Shown here piece by piece: positions 33,164 to 35,502 of a stretch of 35,502 bases of DNA. Location of the stretch: the NCBI GenBank assembly GCA_005888745.1, contig VBBS01000046.1, positions 2,044-37,545 of the forward strand, given 5' to 3'. This DNA comes from Candidatus Bathyarchaeota archaeon. GTDB lineage: Archaea; Thermoproteota; Bathyarchaeia; 40CM-2-53-6. The notes below the pieces were generated by a model. It made no database searches. It had not been told where the DNA came from and was given only the letters and a program-made list of their open reading frames with translations. The stretch's first letter is position 1. Each line of letters opens with the position of its first letter. Made by a program: the position numbers and the translations under genes.

Positions 33164-33906
33164 TTGATTGCGTGGAGTCCTTCACACAGTTTGACTCGTC
33201 GGAGCAGGATTAGCCAGAATCAGACTGTCCTGATAGCGATAGTTGCGATGTTGAGCTGGGACAACTTTGCAGCTCTGTGGACCTTCCCCAACGACAAGAG
33301 CAGTACCGTCAACGCTGTCCTGAATGCAGAAAATAATCCTGCAGCCTTTCTCGGCAACGGCAATGGGCGGTCATAAGACCGAGCTCTGAGGCGGAACTCG
33401 TCATGTTTTACCAAACAAGAATTCCAGCGGAGATGAGCTCAGGAACATACAACGTCCCTAGAGGACAAGGATTCGCCTATGGCCCTCTCCCGTGGACCAC
33501 GGGTTCCTCGACCCTTTCATCATGCGAAGTATCGTATGCAGTATTCACTTTCGAGTTTTCCTCTCAGACAAGACCCGGACCGGTGTTGTGGTTCAGCGGC
33601 CCGCGAGGAAACCTGACAGCGTCGTTGTACGCTTCAAAGTATGGTGGGGGAGAGTTTACAAGGCCTTTCACAGATTTCCAAACGAACATTTTCGAAGTAT
33701 CCGGTCCAGGCAATGATACTCTACACTACAACAAAGGCTCGGAAAATGCGACTGGGCTTGTGGCTATGGGTCCTAGCTCTGTTGTCTTTTTCGCGCCCCT
33801 ACCTGTCCGGATTCGTGCTACGGAGAAGTGTGCGACCACCAGCTACCGGGTCTGGACCGGGCGGGACCGTTTAGAACATGGTTATTTTTCGCGTGATGAT
33901 TCTTGA
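33164..33906 (+). pseudogene. Probably broken gene for an exported protein
   Basis: Frame 1 (33164-33376) carries a signal-anchor-like 'SQNQTVLIAIVAMLSWDNFA' and an Asn-rich stretch ending at a stop. Another frame (33403-33906, ATG with GAGGCGGA upstream) continues with a beta-type, Ser/Gly-rich ectodomain: 'TGSSTLSSCEVSYAVFTFEF' and 'GPVLWFSGPRGNLTASLYAS'. Its last ~35 residues look out of frame. Read together they suggest one exported protein broken by at least one frameshift. The second frame alone could also be a real 167-aa protein that lost its signal sequence. Confidence 0.45.
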
Positions 33907-34118
33907 CTCCTAGAGAACGAGAGCTCATGGCCGGAATGGGCAATTGCTATGCTTCTTGTCATGAGGACTTCGAGCATACTGTAGAGATGGTCGGTGATGC
34001 TCGGGGTTTGAGTGTTGATCAGGTGAAGAAGATGTTAGAGGATATTCACACGAAATATGGAGCTGATGCTGATTATCTGAGGCTTCGTGGTCGGTTGCCT
34101 AAGGATTTCCCGCTGTAG
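33903..34118 (+). CDS. Small conserved-looking protein upstream of the HDO gene
   Basis: 71 aa from a TTG (the ATG at 33927 gives 63 aa). 'MAGMGNCYASCHEDFEHTVE' holds a CxxxC near the start with His, and 'ARGLSVDQVKKMLEDIHTKY' is a helix-turn-helix-like pair. 'LRLRGRLPKDFPL' ends it. The gene is 13 bp upstream of the heme-oxygenase-like gene and probably in its operon. The CxxxC/H set could bind metal; function unknown. Confidence 0.65.
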   Translation: MTPRERELMAGMGNCYASCHEDFEHTVEMVGDARGLSVDQVKKMLEDIHTKYGADADYLRLRGRLPKDFPL

Positions 34119-34131
34119 TGGTCGAGATTAG

Positions 34132-35034
34132 TTGACGAAGTGTCCTAGTTGTGGTGTGGGTTTTCAGAAGCACGATAATTTCGATGATCTAGCGGGTCAT
34201 TTTGTTTCGATGGCGGGGCGGAGTGATGCGGGGCATGTGATGTGGTTGAACCGGAACATTACAAAGGACAGGTCTGATAGAAGGACGTTGTCAAGATTGC
34301 TTGCTGACTTCTTCAATCTTGGAAGTGGCAGTCTGGAAGGATGGGTTAAGAGGCGTTTTATCGAAAAGTTCTATGGGTCTAGTCCGCACCCGTTTGTGTT
34401 GTCGTTGCAGAATCCTAGCCGGGCGGTGTTGTTGGGGTATGTTGTTGAGCATCAGCACTTCCTCCGTCAGTGGGTCCGGTCGTGCAGCTACATCATGGCG
34501 CGGACAGACGAGATGGACGTGGTCTCGTACGAACTGGATAATATCAACACGGAATACGGGGGTGTGGGGACGGGTCAGCCGAGCCATTATGAGCTGTTGT
34601 TGAGGATGGGAGAGAGCTTGGGTCTAGATCGGAAAGAAGTGTTTCGGATGGCGCCGTTGGCGAATACGAGGGAGGCGATTCGGGTCTGGGATAGTATCTG
34701 TCGGGATGATCACTGGGTCGAGGGAATGGCGGCGATGCATGGTCTGGAGTTGATTGCGAATCGGAGGTTAAAGGGTGAAGGTGCGAGCATTGGATATTTT
34801 GATCCGGCGATATTGAAGAACGAGGAGATATCGGATCAGGCGAAGGCATTCTTGCGAGAGGGCTACGAGGCGGACGTGGGACATTCTGAACAAGCCCTAG
34901 GGCTAGTCGAGAAATATTCTAGGTTGTATGGAAATGTGGATGATGTGCAGGCGACGTTTCTTCGATCCATTTACTATTTTGACCTGTATTTGATGGCGCG
35001 TTTGGAGAGGAGTAGACAGTTTGAAAGTTCCTGA
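34132..35034 (+). CDS. Heme-oxygenase-like (PqqC/TENA-type) protein with N-terminal zinc finger
   Basis: 300 aa from a TTG. CPSC (4-7) and 'DLAGHF' with H23 form a small C2H2-like finger. The rest is helical and fits the heme-oxygenase-like fold used by PqqC, TENA and diiron oxidases: 'HPFVLSLQNPSRAVLLGYVV' then EHQHFLRQW, 'SYELDNINTEYGG' and 'HYELLLRMGESLGL', DDHWVEGMAAMHGLE and EADVGHSEQAL. The E/H/D spaced residues could ligate iron, as in the iron-containing redox enzyme group. Substrate unknown. It overlaps the following Ta0938-family gene by 14 bp, so they are co-translated. Confidence 0.72.
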   Translation: MTKCPSCGVGFQKHDNFDDLAGHFVSMAGRSDAGHVMWLNRNITKDRSDRRTLSRLLADFFNLGSGSLEGWVKRRFIEKFYGSSPHPFVLSLQNPSRAVLLGYVVEHQHFLRQWVRSCSYIMARTDEMDVVSYELDNINTEYGGVGTGQPSHYELLLRMGESLGLDRKEVFRMAPLANTREAIRVWDSICRDDHWVEGMAAMHGLELIANRRLKGEGASIGYFDPAILKNEEISDQAKAFLREGYEADVGHSEQALGLVEKYSRLYGNVDDVQATFLRSIYYFDLYLMARLERSRQFESS

Positions 35035-35311
35035 GAAGGGCTGCGCTATCTGCCAGGCCACATGGGGGGATTACTGGGAAGAGATAGAGGGCCAACGCAT
35101 GTTCTTTTGTTGTGATATCTGCGCGATCGAATTCAGGAACATGATCGATGAGGTCAAGAAGAGAAAAGGATGGAAGACGGTTGATGAGATCAAGATGACA
35201 GGAAACTACCGTGGACGAGAGTGCACTGCTCTGTATCAGGGCAAGAAATACGGTTTCAATATTCGGTTTGATTCGAAGGGCGGAATAGACCTGTTCACCG
35301 AACGGGCGTAG
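35021..35311 (+). CDS. Ta0938-family zinc-binding protein
   Basis: 96 aa from a TTG with GGAGAGGAG upstream, inside the end of the previous gene. 'GCAICQATWGDYWEEIEGQR' then 'MFFCCDICAIEFRNMIDEVK' matches what I remember of Thermoplasma Ta0938: CxxC, CC and CxxC-like cysteines (C8, C11, C30, C31, C34) bind zinc, and the C-terminal 'GNYRGRECTALYQGKKYGFN' is a beta domain. Function of the family is unknown. Its overlap with a heme-oxygenase-like enzyme gene suggests it is that enzyme's partner. Confidence 0.8.
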   Translation: MKVPEKGCAICQATWGDYWEEIEGQRMFFCCDICAIEFRNMIDEVKKRKGWKTVDEIKMTGNYRGRECTALYQGKKYGFNIRFDSKGGIDLFTERA

Positions 35312-35502
35312 GGTCCAAAGATCTGAGTTCAAAACCATTCTGGGAAACTACCTGGCAGCATTCCTCGAGTTCGCGGAAGGACAGCCGCAAGGTCTGAACA
35401 AGTCACCACCCGTCTCTGCACGCAGTGCTTGACAATGCCAATTTCGTCACAAGAAGAGGGTCCTTATTAGGAGGTAAGGGAACGAATAAGTAGTACCAGG
35501 AT
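35312..35502. other. Right edge, no gene seen
   Basis: 191 bp without a convincing frame. AGGAGGT at about 35469-35475 near the edge could be a ribosome binding site for a gene beyond the window. Confidence 0.35.

Noticed and set aside
1-35502. CRISPR array, prophage or transposase genes
   Set aside because: No regularly spaced direct repeats, no Cas-like protein and no transposase or integrase motif were seen; the only mobile-element protein is the homing endonuclease.

Overview
The window is archaeal. It carries RadA, ribosomal protein L37e, a family B DNA polymerase of the PolB2 kind, archaeal-type ThiL, an F420-type luciferase-like oxidoreductase, a Ta0938-family protein and tRNA genes with bulge-helix-bulge-style introns. 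TATA-like boxes lie about 24-35 nt upstream of three of the four tRNA genes. TTG and GTG starts are frequent, GC is around 50%, and YVTN-type secreted propellers occur. A TACK-group lineage (Nitrososphaeria/Bathyarchaeia-like) is my best guess, by inference only.

Layout. 1-1478: long gene-poor stretch. 1479-2942: secreted YVTN beta-propeller. 3882-4000: tRNA-Thr. 4067-6666: thiL and a flippase. 6994-7991: LAGLIDADG homing endonuclease whose 3' end runs antisense into tRNA-Arg. 8101-8733: exported protein. 8858-8956: tRNA-Val with a UUCG terminator. 9264-10308: no convincing gene, but an extended RNA-like fold (9473-9609) and copy 1 of a ~370-nt repeat. 10309-13334 (minus): zinc ribbon, L37e, HDAC-like deacetylase, aldehyde dehydrogenase. 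13400-13538: tRNA-Ala with three introns. 13605-14555: ornithine cyclodeaminase family. 14764-17489: unknown protein, radA and a frameshifted RadA paralogue. 17716-20013 (minus): PolB2-like polymerase. 20331-22922 (minus): FMN-reductase scrap, then a tightly overlapped regulator/SDR/QueA-family operon. 23252-25552: two small proteins and an APC permease. 25564-31624: copy 2 of the ~370-nt repeat, LLM oxidoreductase, exported protein, SDR, ICMT-like methyltransferase, DUF885 peptidase-like protein. 31687-32845: winged-helix-like protein plus AbiEii-like nucleotidyltransferase. 33403-35311: degraded exported protein, then a small protein, a heme-oxygenase-like diiron-type protein with zinc finger, and a Ta0938 protein.

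The most unusual material is RNA-level. Four tRNA genes carry seven introns between them, six of which lie outside or in addition to the simplest case (Ala has three, Thr two, Val and Arg one each); removing them leaves 74-76 nt tRNAs in every case. Two unrelated non-coding repeat families each occur twice in intergenic space. One has complementary ends; the other shows paired substitutions in two stems. I could not match either to RNase P or SRP RNA signatures.

At the protein level three neighbourhoods deserve attention. radA, a RadA paralogue without a usable P-loop and a polymerase with altered catalytic motifs stand together and look repair related. A SufR-like regulator, an SDR and a QueA-family enzyme are joined by identical TTGA stop/start overlaps. 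A heme-oxygenase-like enzyme overlaps a Ta0938 zinc protein at the right end. All assignments are from reading motifs by eye; no database was searched.
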